This document shows positions 23,777 through 32,075 of a stretch of 64,000 bases of DNA, one piece after another. The position numbers and the translations under genes were made by a program. Each line of letters starts with the position of its first letter. Within the stretch, counting starts at the first letter, position 1. Source of the stretch: Streptomyces ruber (GTDB taxonomy: Bacteria; Actinomycetota; Actinomycetes; Streptomycetales; Streptomycetaceae); contig NZ_BMQK01000001.1 of assembly GCF_014648075.1 (NCBI RefSeq), forward strand, positions 310,001-374,000. Reading direction: 5' to 3'. The notes under the pieces are model-generated. The model saw nothing but the letters and a program-made list of their open reading frames with translations. It had not been told where the DNA came from and did no database searches.

Positions 23777-25543
23777 CTAGACCCACGTGTCCAGCCACAT
23801 CCGCGCCCGCCAGTCGTCGATCGGGATCGCGGTCCCGGTGTAGATGGGCCAGAAGTAGATGAAGTTCCAGAAGATGAGCAGTACCAGGACGCCCGCGCCC
23901 GCCGCGCCCACGATGCGGCGCCGTTCCGGGGAGCCGGGCGGGCCGATGACCGCGCCGAGCGTCATCGTCACGGCCAGGCAGAGGAACGGCAGGAAGACGA
24001 CCGCGTAGAAGAAGAAGATCGTGCGCTCCTGGTACATGAACCAGGGCAGCCAGCCGGCCGCGATGCCGCAGGCGATGGCGCCGGCCCGCCAGTCGCGGCG
24101 GAACAGCCAGCGCCACAGGACGTAGAGGACGGCGAAGGCGGCCGCCCACCACAGCAGGGGCGTGCCGATGGCCAGGACCTCGCGGGCGCACTTGTCGGCC
24201 GTGTCCGTGGGGCAGCCGTCCTTGCCGGGTAGGGGCGACTCGTAGAAGTACGAGACCGGGCGGCCGGTGACGATCCAGCTCCACGGGTTGGACTCGTAGG
24301 TGTGCGGGGACGACAGGTTCTTGTGGAACTCGTAGACCTCGTTCTCGTAGTGCCACAGGCTGCGCCACCAGTCCGGGAACAGCCAGCTCCAGGAGCTGTC
24401 CCTGCCGTCCGTCGCCGCCCAGTCGCGGAAGTAGCCGCCGGTGCCGTCGTCGGGGGAGAGGATCCAGCCGGTCCACGAGACGACGTACGTCACGAGGGCC
24501 ACGGGCACCGTCGAGAGGAACGCCCAGCCCAGGTCGTGCCGTATCACGGCGCGGTACGGGTGCCGGGCGCCCGCGACCTTGCGGGCGCCCACGTCCCACA
24601 GCACGGTCAGCACGCCGAAGAAGGCCAGGAAGATCAGGCCGTTCCACTTCGTGGCGAAGGCGAGGCCCAGGCACACGCCCGCCAGCCAGCGCCACGGGCG
24701 CAGGCCGAGACCGAGGTGGTCGGCCACGTCCGCGTCCGGGCGTACGACACCGTCCTGGTCCGCCGGGAGTGCGGCCGCGAGGCGTTGCCGTGCCCTGTCG
24801 CGGTCGATGACGAGGCAGCCGAAGGCGGCCAGCACGAAGAACATCAGCACCTGGTCGAGCAGCGCCGTGCGGCTCATCACGAAGTGCAGCCCGTCCACCG
24901 CCATCAGGGCGCCCGCCAGGCAGCCGAGGAAGGTGGAGCGGAAGAGGCGGCGGCCGATGCGGCAGAGCATGAGGACGGACAGCGTGCCGAGCAGCGCGGT
25001 CATGAAGCGCCAGCCGAACGGCGTGAATCCGAACAGGTACTCGCCGAGGCCGATGACGTACTTGCCGACCGGCGGGTGCACGACGTAGGCGGCGTCGGTG
25101 GGGATCGGGACGTCGCCGTTGTGCTGCAGGATCAGGTCGTTGGCCTCCTTGGCCCAGTTGACCTCGAACCCGCGGTGCACGATCGCCCACGCGTCCTTCG
25201 CGTAGTACGTCTCGTCGAATATCACCGCCTTCGGGCTGCCCAGGTTCCAGAAGCGCAGGATGCCGGCGACGAGCGTCACCAGCAGCGGGCCACCCCACGC
25301 GGACCAGCGCGTGACGGCGTCCCTGCCGACGCCGAGCGCCGCCCACAGGCGCGGGCCGGGCCGGTTGTACGGGGGCACCAGACGGCCGCGGACGTCGCCG
25401 GCACCGCCGGCGTCGCGGACGTCGCCTCTCGGCCGCCCGGTGTAGCCGAACCGGCGCAGCCGCTGCTGCCACGACGGCCGCTGGTCGTCGGTCGTCTGCC
25501 CCTGCCCTGCCGGGGTGTCCGTGGAGGACGCGGTACTCGTCAC
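23777..25543 (-). CDS. pmt: Protein O-mannosyltransferase (dolichyl/polyprenyl-phosphate-mannose:protein)
   Basis: 588 residues from GTG 25543. A GT-C glycosyltransferase: a first luminal/extracytoplasmic loop with FDETYYAKDAW (the conserved Asp-Glu of PMT family) follows the first TM helix, and about ten more hydrophobic helices follow. A basic cytoplasmic N-terminus of ~85 residues precedes TM1. In actinomycetes it transfers mannose from polyprenyl-phosphate-mannose to Thr/Ser of exported proteins. It is followed by two PBPs on the same strand and is divergent from rsmI, the arrangement known in S. coelicolor. Extracytoplasmic PBP domains could be substrates, but this is inference. Confidence 0.92.
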   Translation of the reverse strand: MTSTASSTDTPAGQGQTTDDQRPSWQQRLRRFGYTGRPRGDVRDAGGAGDVRGRLVPPYNRPGPRLWAALGVGRDAVTRWSAWGGPLLVTLVAGILRFWNLGSPKAVIFDETYYAKDAWAIVHRGFEVNWAKEANDLILQHNGDVPIPTDAAYVVHPPVGKYVIGLGEYLFGFTPFGWRFMTALLGTLSVLMLCRIGRRLFRSTFLGCLAGALMAVDGLHFVMSRTALLDQVLMFFVLAAFGCLVIDRDRARQRLAAALPADQDGVVRPDADVADHLGLGLRPWRWLAGVCLGLAFATKWNGLIFLAFFGVLTVLWDVGARKVAGARHPYRAVIRHDLGWAFLSTVPVALVTYVVSWTGWILSPDDGTGGYFRDWAATDGRDSSWSWLFPDWWRSLWHYENEVYEFHKNLSSPHTYESNPWSWIVTGRPVSYFYESPLPGKDGCPTDTADKCAREVLAIGTPLLWWAAAFAVLYVLWRWLFRRDWRAGAIACGIAAGWLPWFMYQERTIFFFYAVVFLPFLCLAVTMTLGAVIGPPGSPERRRIVGAAGAGVLVLLIFWNFIYFWPIYTGTAIPIDDWRARMWLDTWV

Positions 25544-25620
25544 CGCGCCATCGTAGGGAACGTGTCTGTGCCAGTCCCGTGCCCGGGCCCTGAACGGCGA
25601 CGTGACCTGGCCCTCGCCCC

Positions 25621-25740
25621 GTTCCTGCCCCGTCCCCGGCCCGTTCCTGCCTCGTCCCCGGCCTGTTCCTGCCTCGTCCCCGGCCTGTTCCTGCCTCGTC
25701 CCCGGCCTGTTCCCTGCCTCGTCCCCGGGCCGTCCCCGGC
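25621..25740. repeat. 22-bp tandem repeat in the pmt-rsmI promoter gap
   Basis: Units of 22 bp of the form GTTCCTGCC(T/C)CGTCCCCGGCC begin at 25621, 25643, 25665, 25687 and (degenerate, one base longer) 25709. They occupy most of the 248-bp gap between divergent pmt and rsmI. Strong C/G strand bias; the G-rich strand (template for rsmI) could form G-quadruplex-like structures. Confidence 0.85.
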
Positions 25741-25791
25741 CCGTCCCCGGGCCGCCGGGGCGGCCCGGCGCGGTCCTGCGAGACTGGGACC

Positions 25792-26643
25792 GTGACAGGA
25801 ACCCTTGTGTTGGCAGGCACCCCCATCGGCGACGTCGCGGACGCCCCGCCCCGGCTGGCCGAGGAGCTGGCCTCGGCGGACGTGGTCGCCGCCGAGGACA
25901 CCCGGCGGCTGCGGCGGCTCACGCAGGCGCTGGGCGTGCAGCCGGCCGGCCGGGTCGTGTCGTACTTCGAGGGCAACGAGGCCGCCCGGACCCCCGAGCT
26001 CGTCGAGGCGCTGGCGGGCGGCTCGCGGGTGCTGCTGGTGACCGACGCGGGCATGCCGAGCGTGTCCGACCCCGGGTACCGGCTGGTCGCCGCCGCCGTG
26101 GAGAAGGACATCCGCGTCACCGCCGTGCCGGGTCCGTCCGCCGTGCTCACCGCGCTCGCGCTGTCCGGGCTGCCCGTGGACCGGTTCTGCTTCGAGGGGT
26201 TCCTGCCGCGGAAGGCCGGCGAGCGGCTGGGGCGGCTGCGGGAGGTCGCGGAGGAGCGGCGCACGCTCGTGTACTTCGAGGCCCCGCACCGGCTCGACGA
26301 CACCCTCGCCGCGATGGCCGAGGTGTTCGGGGAGGGGCGGCGGGCCGCGGTGTGCCGCGAGCTGACCAAGACGTACGAGGAGGTCAAGCGGGCGCCTCTG
26401 GGGGAGCTCGCGGCGTGGGCCGCCGAGGGCGTACGGGGCGAGATCACCGTCGTGGTCGAGGGCGCCCCGGAGAAGGGTGCCGAGGAGCTGGACGCGGACG
26501 AGCTGGTGCGCCGGGTGCGGGTGCGCGAGGAGGCGGGGGAGCGGCGCAAGGAGGCGATCGCCGCGGTGGCCGCCGAGGCGGGGCTGCCCAAGCGCGAGGT
26601 CTTCGACGCCGTGGTGGCGGCCAAGAACGCCGTGCGCGACTGA
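25792..26643 (+). CDS. rsmI: 16S rRNA (cytidine-1402 2'-O)-methyltransferase RsmI
   Basis: 283 residues, the full length for RsmI. It has LAGTPIGDVADAPPR at the N-terminus, the AAEDTR motif, LVTDAGMPSVSDPG and VPGPSAVLTALALSGLP that form the SAM-binding tetrapyrrole-methylase fold, and a C-terminal helical part (EEAGERRKEAIAAVAAEAGLPKREVFDAVV). It methylates the 2'-OH of C1402 in the decoding centre of 16S rRNA. GTG 25792 is directly at the family start. Confidence 0.95.
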   Translation: MTGTLVLAGTPIGDVADAPPRLAEELASADVVAAEDTRRLRRLTQALGVQPAGRVVSYFEGNEAARTPELVEALAGGSRVLLVTDAGMPSVSDPGYRLVAAAVEKDIRVTAVPGPSAVLTALALSGLPVDRFCFEGFLPRKAGERLGRLREVAEERRTLVYFEAPHRLDDTLAAMAEVFGEGRRAAVCRELTKTYEEVKRAPLGELAAWAAEGVRGEITVVVEGAPEKGAEELDADELVRRVRVREEAGERRKEAIAAVAAEAGLPKREVFDAVVAAKNAVRD

Positions 26644-26952
26644 GGTCCGTGCCGGCGTCGGCGTGGGCGGCGGTGCCGATGTCGGTGTCGTACCGGGCGC
26701 TCGGGTGAGCGTAGTACCGCTCCCATGGACCCATGCGCGGGCAAAGAGCGGACGGGGCAAGGCAAAGCCCGTCCCCCGCACCAGGGAAGTCTCCACAAGC
26801 GCAGACCAAAACCGCGCCAACAGTTGACAGGTCCGGTGCACCCGCGCCGACGGAGGAGTCCACTGGTTGAGGGGACGCACCCGTCCCTGCCTCCAGGGGA
26901 TGTCGGGGATCTCCCTTGCGGGGCGTTGTCCCAGCAGCGATCAGGAGCTGGC
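26644..26952. other. 309-bp gap before the zinc-ribbon gene
   Basis: No gene. GACGGG (26751-26756) pairs with CCCGTC (26768-26773), a small hairpin that could end rsmI transcripts. TTGACA at 26824-26829 is a consensus -35, but I see no -10 at 17-18 bp. Confidence 0.5.
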
Positions 26953-27363
26953 ATGACAGAGGTCTCAGGGCAGATGGGCCACCGGGGCGCGGCCACCGCC
27001 GTCGTCCACGAGTCGTATTCGTTCGCCTGCATGCGCTGCGGGCACGGCTGGGAGCAGTCCTACCGGATAGAGCACCGTCTCGACGCGGAGGGCAAGGAGT
27101 TCGTGCTGTACGTGGCGGACGGCATCGTTGTCCCGTCGCCGCTGAGCCGGCCCACCTGTGCGAAGTGCGACGGGCACCTGGTGCGCATCATGCGGCCGGG
27201 GCAGGTGTCCTCGGCGCGGAACTGCCTGCCGCGGCAGGTCCGCAAGGCGCCCCCGCGGGATCCGGCGGACGGGAGGACACCCGCCGCGGCGGACGAGACG
27301 CACCGGGACCACCACTGGCACCTGTCCGACCTCCTCCACCCCTTCCACCGCAGGACCGGCTGA
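26953..27363 (+). CDS. Zinc-ribbon protein of unknown function
   Basis: 136 residues, ATG preceded by CAGGAGC. Two CxxC pairs, Cys-Met-Arg-Cys (~27-30) and Cys-Ala-Lys-Cys (~70), are 40 residues apart and frame a beta-rich stretch (EFVLYVADGIVVPSP), a classic zinc ribbon. The C-terminal ~45 residues are basic and His-rich, ending WHLSDLLHPFHRRTG. There is no membrane segment. It sits between rsmI and tatD in an rRNA-modification and RNA-related neighbourhood, suggesting a nucleic acid or ribosome-associated role, which is inference. Confidence 0.8.
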   Translation: MTEVSGQMGHRGAATAVVHESYSFACMRCGHGWEQSYRIEHRLDAEGKEFVLYVADGIVVPSPLSRPTCAKCDGHLVRIMRPGQVSSARNCLPRQVRKAPPRDPADGRTPAAADETHRDHHWHLSDLLHPFHRRTG

Positions 27364-27408
27364 CCTCCGGGCGCCGCCGCGGCATGCCCCTTCCGTAGGA
27401 TCGGGGGC

Positions 27409-28320
27409 ATGTCCACCAGCAGCGCCGCCGGCAAGAACGACAAGGGCGACAGGGGCGACAAGAACGCCGCGCCCCCGCTCCCGGCCCCCCTCCAGGTGCC
27501 CGTCGCCGACTCGCACACCCACCTCGACATGCAGTCCGGCACGGTGGAGGAGGCCCTCGCCAAGGCCGCGTCGGTGGGTGTGACGACCCTCGTGCAGGTG
27601 GGCTGCGACCTGAACGGCTCCCGCTGGGCGGCCGAGACGGCGGCCGCGTACGACAGCGTCCACGCGGCCGTCGCCCTGCATCCGAACGAGGCGCCGCGCA
27701 TCGTGCACGGGGATCCCGACGGATGGTCCCGTCAGGGGGCGCGGCAGCCCGGCGGGGACACGGCGCTGGACGAGGCGCTCGCCGAGATCGACCGGCTGGC
27801 CGCGCTGCCCCAGGTGAAGGCCGTCGGCGAGACCGGCCTCGACCACTTCCGTACCGGGCCCGAGGGCAAGGACGCGCAGGAGCGTTCCTTCCGCGCCCAC
27901 ATAGAGATCGCCAAGCGGCACGGGAAGGCCCTGGTCATCCACGACCGCGAAGCCCACGCCGACGTGCTGCGCATCCTGAAGGAGGAGGGCGCGCCCGAGC
28001 GCACCGTCTTCCACTGCTACTCGGGCGACGCCGAGATGGCCGAGGTGTGCGCCCGCGCCGGCTACTTCATGTCCTTCGCCGGGAACGTGACGTTCAAGAA
28101 CGCCCAGCAGCTGCGCGACGCGCTGGCCGTGGCCCCGCTGGAACTGGTCCTCGTCGAGACCGACGCGCCGTTCCTCACCCCGGCGCCGTACCGCGGACGG
28201 CCCAACGCCCCGTATCTCATTCCGGTCACGGTGCGCGCGATGGCCGCGGTGCGGGGGATCGGCGAGGACGCGCTGGCGACGGCGATCGCGGCGAACACCG
28301 CGCGCGCCTTCGCCTGCTGA
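27409..28320 (+). CDS. tatD: TatD-family metal-dependent hydrolase
   Basis: 303 residues; a TIM-barrel amidohydrolase-type nuclease. Metal-binding residues are visible: DSHTHLD near residue 35, GETGLDHF (~140), HDREAH (~175), FHCYSGD (~200) and ETDAPFLTP (~250). A short Lys/Asp-rich N-terminal extension precedes the core. TatD proteins are 3'-5' exonucleases/AP-type hydrolases; here the gene belongs to the conserved rsmI-tatD-rpfB-rsmA-ispE actinobacterial array. Confidence 0.94.
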   Translation: MSTSSAAGKNDKGDRGDKNAAPPLPAPLQVPVADSHTHLDMQSGTVEEALAKAASVGVTTLVQVGCDLNGSRWAAETAAAYDSVHAAVALHPNEAPRIVHGDPDGWSRQGARQPGGDTALDEALAEIDRLAALPQVKAVGETGLDHFRTGPEGKDAQERSFRAHIEIAKRHGKALVIHDREAHADVLRILKEEGAPERTVFHCYSGDAEMAEVCARAGYFMSFAGNVTFKNAQQLRDALAVAPLELVLVETDAPFLTPAPYRGRPNAPYLIPVTVRAMAAVRGIGEDALATAIAANTARAFAC

Positions 28321-28425
28321 GCCGCCCCGCCGACCGGTCGCGTTCCCCGGCCGCCGCACTCGGCCGTCCGGGTGACCGGGGGCCCGGCGGGGTCTCATCT
28401 CGTGACTGCTGGTAGTCATGTGACT

Positions 28426-28454
28426 TTGGAGAGTGACGAGCGCTCCGCTAGGTT
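28426..28454 (+). promoter_or_regulatory. Promoter for rpfB
   Basis: TTGGAG (28426-28431) and TAGGTT (28449-28454) are separated by exactly 17 bp, a good Streptomyces housekeeping promoter, placing the start site near 28461 and a ~36-nt leader before the TTG. No ydaO/c-di-AMP riboswitch signature is visible in the 176-bp upstream region, unlike the leaders known for some Streptomyces rpf genes. Confidence 0.6.
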
Positions 28455-28496
28455 CTGGTCGCCCGATCCGGCCGCCTGCCTCTGGAGCGTCTCGTC

Positions 28497-30044
28497 TTGA
28501 GCAACGCGCAGCCTTCGCCGTACTCGCCGTACCCGCCGTACCCGCAGTACGGGACGTACGGCGCCCATCCCGGCCCGGCGAGCCCGGCAATGCCGCACCA
28601 GGGGCCACCGCCGCCCGATCCGCGGCCCCGGACCCGGCACGGCGGTGGCGGTGGCGGCGGCCAGGAGCCGTACCGCGCGGACATGACGACGGAGCCGCAC
28701 ACGCACGACGCGCTCGCGTACGGCCCGTACGGCTCGTACGGCTCGTACGGCTCGAACAGCCCGTTCGCCAGGGACGCCCGGCCCGGCGACCGCCCGCGGA
28801 TGGACGAACCGCGAGACGAACTCCGGGACGAACCCCGCGGCGAACCCCGGGAGGAGCCGCAGGAAGACGCCCCCGAGGCCGTGCTCCCGCGGCAGGCCGA
28901 CGGGGGCCGTGCCGGGGCCCGGCGGGCCGCGCGCCGCAGACGCACCGTCGAACGGCCCGCACCGCTGCGCCGGCTGGTGCCGCAGGCGCTGGTGGTGGCG
29001 TTCCTCGCGGGCGGCACCACCGCGTTCGTCGCCAAGGACAAGGCGATCGAACTGAACGTCGACGGCGAGCCGCGCACCCTCCACACCTTCGCCGACGACG
29101 TGACCGAACTGCTCGCCCGGCAGGGCGTCGCCGTGGGCGCCCACGACGTGGTGGCCCCGGACCCCGGCGCCCCCCTGGCCACCGGCGACGAGGTCGCCGT
29201 GCACTACGGGCGGCCCGTGCGGCTCACCCTGGACGGCCGGCGGCGCGAGCTGTGGACGACGGCCCGCACGGTCGAGGAGGCGCTCCGGGAGTTCGGGGTG
29301 CGCTCGGAGGGGGCGTACGTGTCCACCGACCGCTCCCGTCCGATCGGGCGGGCGGGACTGGCGCTGGACGTCCGCACCGAACGCACCGTCACGGTCATGG
29401 CGGACGGCCGGGCCCGCCGCGTCCGGACGAACGCGGCGACCGTCCGGGAGGTCGTGGACCAGGCCGGGATCACCCTGGCGGGGCAGGACACGACGTCGGT
29501 GCCGCAGGAGAGCTTCCCCCGGGACGGGCAGACGATCACCGTGCTGCGCATCAAGGGCCGGAAGGAGATCCGGGAGGAGCCGATCCCGTTCGACGTGGAA
29601 CGGCAGGACGACCCCGAGCTGTTCCGGGGGACCGAGGTCGTCGAGTACGCCGGGGAGGCGGGCGTGCGCCGGGTCACGTACTCCCTGCGCACCGTCAACG
29701 GGGTCAAGCAGAAGCCGCGCCGGCTGAGCGCCGAGATGATCCGCCCGCCCCGCACCCAGGTGGTCAAGGTGGGTACCAAGCCGCTGCCGACCTCCGTGGC
29801 GGGCACCGACCACCTCGACTGGAACGGCCTCGCGGTCTGCGAGTCCGGCGGCCGGCCCGACGCGGTGGACTCCTCGGGCACCTACGGCGGCCTCTACCAG
29901 TTCGACCGGCGCACCTGGCAGAGCCTGGGCGGCCAGGGCCGCCCGCAGGACGCACCGGCCGCGGAGCAGACGTACCGCGCGAAGAAGCTGTACCTGGAAC
30001 GCGGCGCGAGCCCGTGGCCGCACTGCGGGAGCACGCTCCGCTAG
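28497..30044 (+). CDS. rpfB: Resuscitation-promoting factor RpfB
   Basis: 515 residues from TTG 28497 (CTGGAG upstream; ATGs at 28590 and 28683 are alternatives). A ~120-residue cytoplasmic Pro/Gly/Tyr-rich and then Arg-rich head precedes one TM/signal helix (LVPQALVVAFLAGGTTAFVA, ~163-182). Next come three DUF348 repeats, a G5 domain (PFDVERQDDPELFRGTEVV...) and a C-terminal Rpf lysozyme-like domain, WNGLAVCESGGRPDAVDSSG, where the Glu of CESGG is catalytic. RpfB cleaves peptidoglycan and promotes germination or exit from dormancy. The unusually long cytoplasmic head carries GPYGSYGSYGS repeats. Confidence 0.93.
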   Translation: MSNAQPSPYSPYPPYPQYGTYGAHPGPASPAMPHQGPPPPDPRPRTRHGGGGGGGQEPYRADMTTEPHTHDALAYGPYGSYGSYGSNSPFARDARPGDRPRMDEPRDELRDEPRGEPREEPQEDAPEAVLPRQADGGRAGARRAARRRRTVERPAPLRRLVPQALVVAFLAGGTTAFVAKDKAIELNVDGEPRTLHTFADDVTELLARQGVAVGAHDVVAPDPGAPLATGDEVAVHYGRPVRLTLDGRRRELWTTARTVEEALREFGVRSEGAYVSTDRSRPIGRAGLALDVRTERTVTVMADGRARRVRTNAATVREVVDQAGITLAGQDTTSVPQESFPRDGQTITVLRIKGRKEIREEPIPFDVERQDDPELFRGTEVVEYAGEAGVRRVTYSLRTVNGVKQKPRRLSAEMIRPPRTQVVKVGTKPLPTSVAGTDHLDWNGLAVCESGGRPDAVDSSGTYGGLYQFDRRTWQSLGGQGRPQDAPAAEQTYRAKKLYLERGASPWPHCGSTLR

Positions 30045-30048
30045 GACG

Positions 30049-30108
30049 GGACGGGACGGGAGAGGAAGGAGGGGAAGGGAAGGGCTGGGCTGGGGCGGGG
30101 CGGGAGCG
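30049..30108. repeat. G-rich purine tract after rpfB
   Basis: A run of GGGAC/GGGAA/GGGGC units such as (GGGAC)x2, GGAAGGAGGGGAAGGGAAGGG and GGGGCGGGG lies on the plus strand in the 168-bp rpfB-rsmA gap. It has many closely spaced runs of three or more G, so it could fold as G-quadruplex in the RNA or DNA. Confidence 0.6.
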
Positions 30109-30212
30109 AGCGGCCGCGGGCCCACTCGGGCAGGCGGCCCGCTTTCCGCCCGGCCGGCGGCCCCCTCCCCTCCCCGCCCCGGCCGGCGGCCACCGCCCCG
30201 TACCCTTGGTGC

Positions 30213-31106
30213 GTGAGCGACCCCACCCCCGATGCCCTGCTGGGCCCCGCCGACGTCCGTGAACTGGCCGCGGCCCTCGGCGTACGCCCCACCAAACAGC
30301 GCGGCCAGAACTTCGTGATCGACGCCAACACCGTGCGGCGGATCGTGCGCACCGCCGAGGTGCGGGCCGACGACGTGGTGGTCGAGGTGGGTCCGGGGCT
30401 CGGCTCCCTCACACTCGCCCTGCTGGAGGTGGCCGACCGGGTCACCGCCGTCGAGATCGACGACGTACTGGCCGCCGCGCTGCCCGCCACGATCGCCGCG
30501 CGCATGCCCGGCCGGGCGGAACGGTTCGCCCTGGTGCACTCCGATGCCATGCAGGTACGCGAGCTGCCGGGCCCCGCGCCGACCGCCCTGGTCGCCAACC
30601 TCCCGTACAACGTGGCCGTGCCCGTCCTGCTGCACATGCTCGACACCTTCCCGAGCATCGAGCGCACGCTGGTCATGGTGCAGGCGGAGGTCGCCGACCG
30701 GCTGGCCGCCGCGCCCGGCAACAAGGTGTACGGGGTGCCGTCCGTGAAGGCCGGGTGGTACGCCGAGGTCAAGCGGGCCGGGGCCATCGGGCGCAACGTC
30801 TTCTGGCCCGCGCCGAACGTGGACAGCGGCCTCGTCTCGCTCGTCCGCCGCGCCGAGCCCCTCGCCACGACCGCCTCCAAGGCGGAGGTCTTCGCCGTCG
30901 TCGACGCGGCCTTCGCCCAGCGCCGCAAGACCCTGCGCGCCGCCCTCGCCGGATGGGCGGGCTCGGCCGCGGCCGCGGAGGCCGCGCTGGTGGCCGCCGG
31001 CATCTCGCCGCAGGCCCGGGGGGAGTCCCTCACCGTCCAGGAGTTCGCCCGCATCGCGGAGCACAAGTCCGCCGCCCGCCCGCACGAGGAGCCGGTCCAG
31101 CAGTGA
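30213..31106 (+). CDS. rsmA: 16S rRNA (A1518/A1519-N6)-dimethyltransferase RsmA/KsgA
   Basis: 297 residues. GQNFVID at the N-terminus, [14 protein letters not shown] (SAM-binding motif I, ~50-63), the active-site NLPYN (motif IV, ~128) and a C-terminal [20 protein letters not shown] typical for KsgA are all present. It dimethylates two adenines at the 3' end of 16S rRNA. Its stop overlaps the ispE start by four bases (GTGA), the usual actinobacterial rsmA-ispE coupling. Confidence 0.96.
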   Translation: MSDPTPDALLGPADVRELAAALGVRPTKQRGQNFVIDANTVRRIVRTAEVRADDVVVEVGPGLGSLTLALLEVADRVTAVEIDDVLAAALPATIAARMPGRAERFALVHSDAMQVRELPGPAPTALVANLPYNVAVPVLLHMLDTFPSIERTLVMVQAEVADRLAAAPGNKVYGVPSVKAGWYAEVKRAGAIGRNVFWPAPNVDSGLVSLVRRAEPLATTASKAEVFAVVDAAFAQRRKTLRAALAGWAGSAAAAEAALVAAGISPQARGESLTVQEFARIAEHKSAARPHEEPVQQ

Positions 31107-32017
31107 GCGTCACCGTCCGCGTCCCCGCCAAGGTCAACGTCCAGCTCGCGGTGGGCGGCGCCCGCCCCGACGGTTTCCACGACCTCGCCAACGTCTTCCT
31201 CGCCGTCGGCCTGTACGACGAGGTCACCGCCACCCCCGCCGACGAGCTGCGCGTCACGTGCGCCGGGCCGGGCGCCGACCGGGTCCCCCTGGACCGTACG
31301 AACCTCGCGGCCCGCGCCGCCCTCGCGCTCGCCGAGCGGCGCGGCCTGGACGCGGACGCCGCCGCCGTGCACCTGCACATCGGCAAGGACATCCCCGTCG
31401 CCGGCGGCATGGCGGGCGGCAGCGCCGACGCGGCGGGCGCGCTGCTCGCCTGCGACGCGCTGTGGGGCACCCGCGCCTCCCGCGACGAGCTGCTGGAGAT
31501 CTGCGCCGAGCTCGGCAGCGACGTGCCGTTCAGCCTGGTGGGCGGCGCGGCGCTGGGGACGGGCCGGGGCGAGCGGCTGCGCCCGCTCGACGTGGGCGGC
31601 ACCTTCCACTGGGTGTTCGCGGTCGCGGACGGCGGACTGTCGACCCCGGCCGTGTACCGGGAGTTCGACCGGCTGCACGAGGGGACGGACGTCCCGGAGC
31701 CGGTCGCGTCCGAGGACCTGTTCGCCGCGCTCGCCAAGGGCGACGCCGACGCCCTCGCCGCCACCCTCGCCAACGACCTCCAGCCCGCCGCGCTCTCGCT
31801 CTTCCCCCCGCTCGCGGACACCCTCGCGGCGGGCCGGGCGGCCGGTGCCCTGGCCGCGCTGGTCTCGGGGTCCGGGCCCACCACGGCGTTCCTCGTCCGC
31901 GACGCGGAGTCCGCGCAGGTCGTCGCGGGGGCGCTGGCCGCCTCCGGCACGTGCCGGACCGCCCGCGTGGCGGACTCGCCCGCGCCCGGGGCGACCGTGC
32001 TCCGCGGCACCGGCTGA
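31103..32017 (+). CDS. ispE: 4-diphosphocytidyl-2-C-methyl-D-erythritol kinase IspE
   Basis: 304 residues of the GHMP kinase family. The N-terminal [15 protein letters not shown], the phosphate-binding [18 protein letters not shown] (~97-114) and a C-terminal [11 protein letters not shown] (~265-275) are intact. It phosphorylates the 2-hydroxyl of CDP-methylerythritol in the non-mevalonate isoprenoid pathway. GTG 31103 overlaps rsmA, and the next gene follows after 58 bp. Confidence 0.96.
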   Translation: MSVTVRVPAKVNVQLAVGGARPDGFHDLANVFLAVGLYDEVTATPADELRVTCAGPGADRVPLDRTNLAARAALALAERRGLDADAAAVHLHIGKDIPVAGGMAGGSADAAGALLACDALWGTRASRDELLEICAELGSDVPFSLVGGAALGTGRGERLRPLDVGGTFHWVFAVADGGLSTPAVYREFDRLHEGTDVPEPVASEDLFAALAKGDADALAATLANDLQPAALSLFPPLADTLAAGRAAGALAALVSGSGPTTAFLVRDAESAQVVAGALAASGTCRTARVADSPAPGATVLRGTG

Positions 32018-32075
32018 CCGCTTCCGGACACGCCGTACCCTGGGAGGCTGATCCGACCCCGCGTGCAGGAGTGAA

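Noticed and set aside
28321..28496. c-di-AMP (ydaO) riboswitch in the rpfB leader
   Set aside because: The predicted leader is only ~36 nt from the -10 and lacks the aptamer's conserved pieces.
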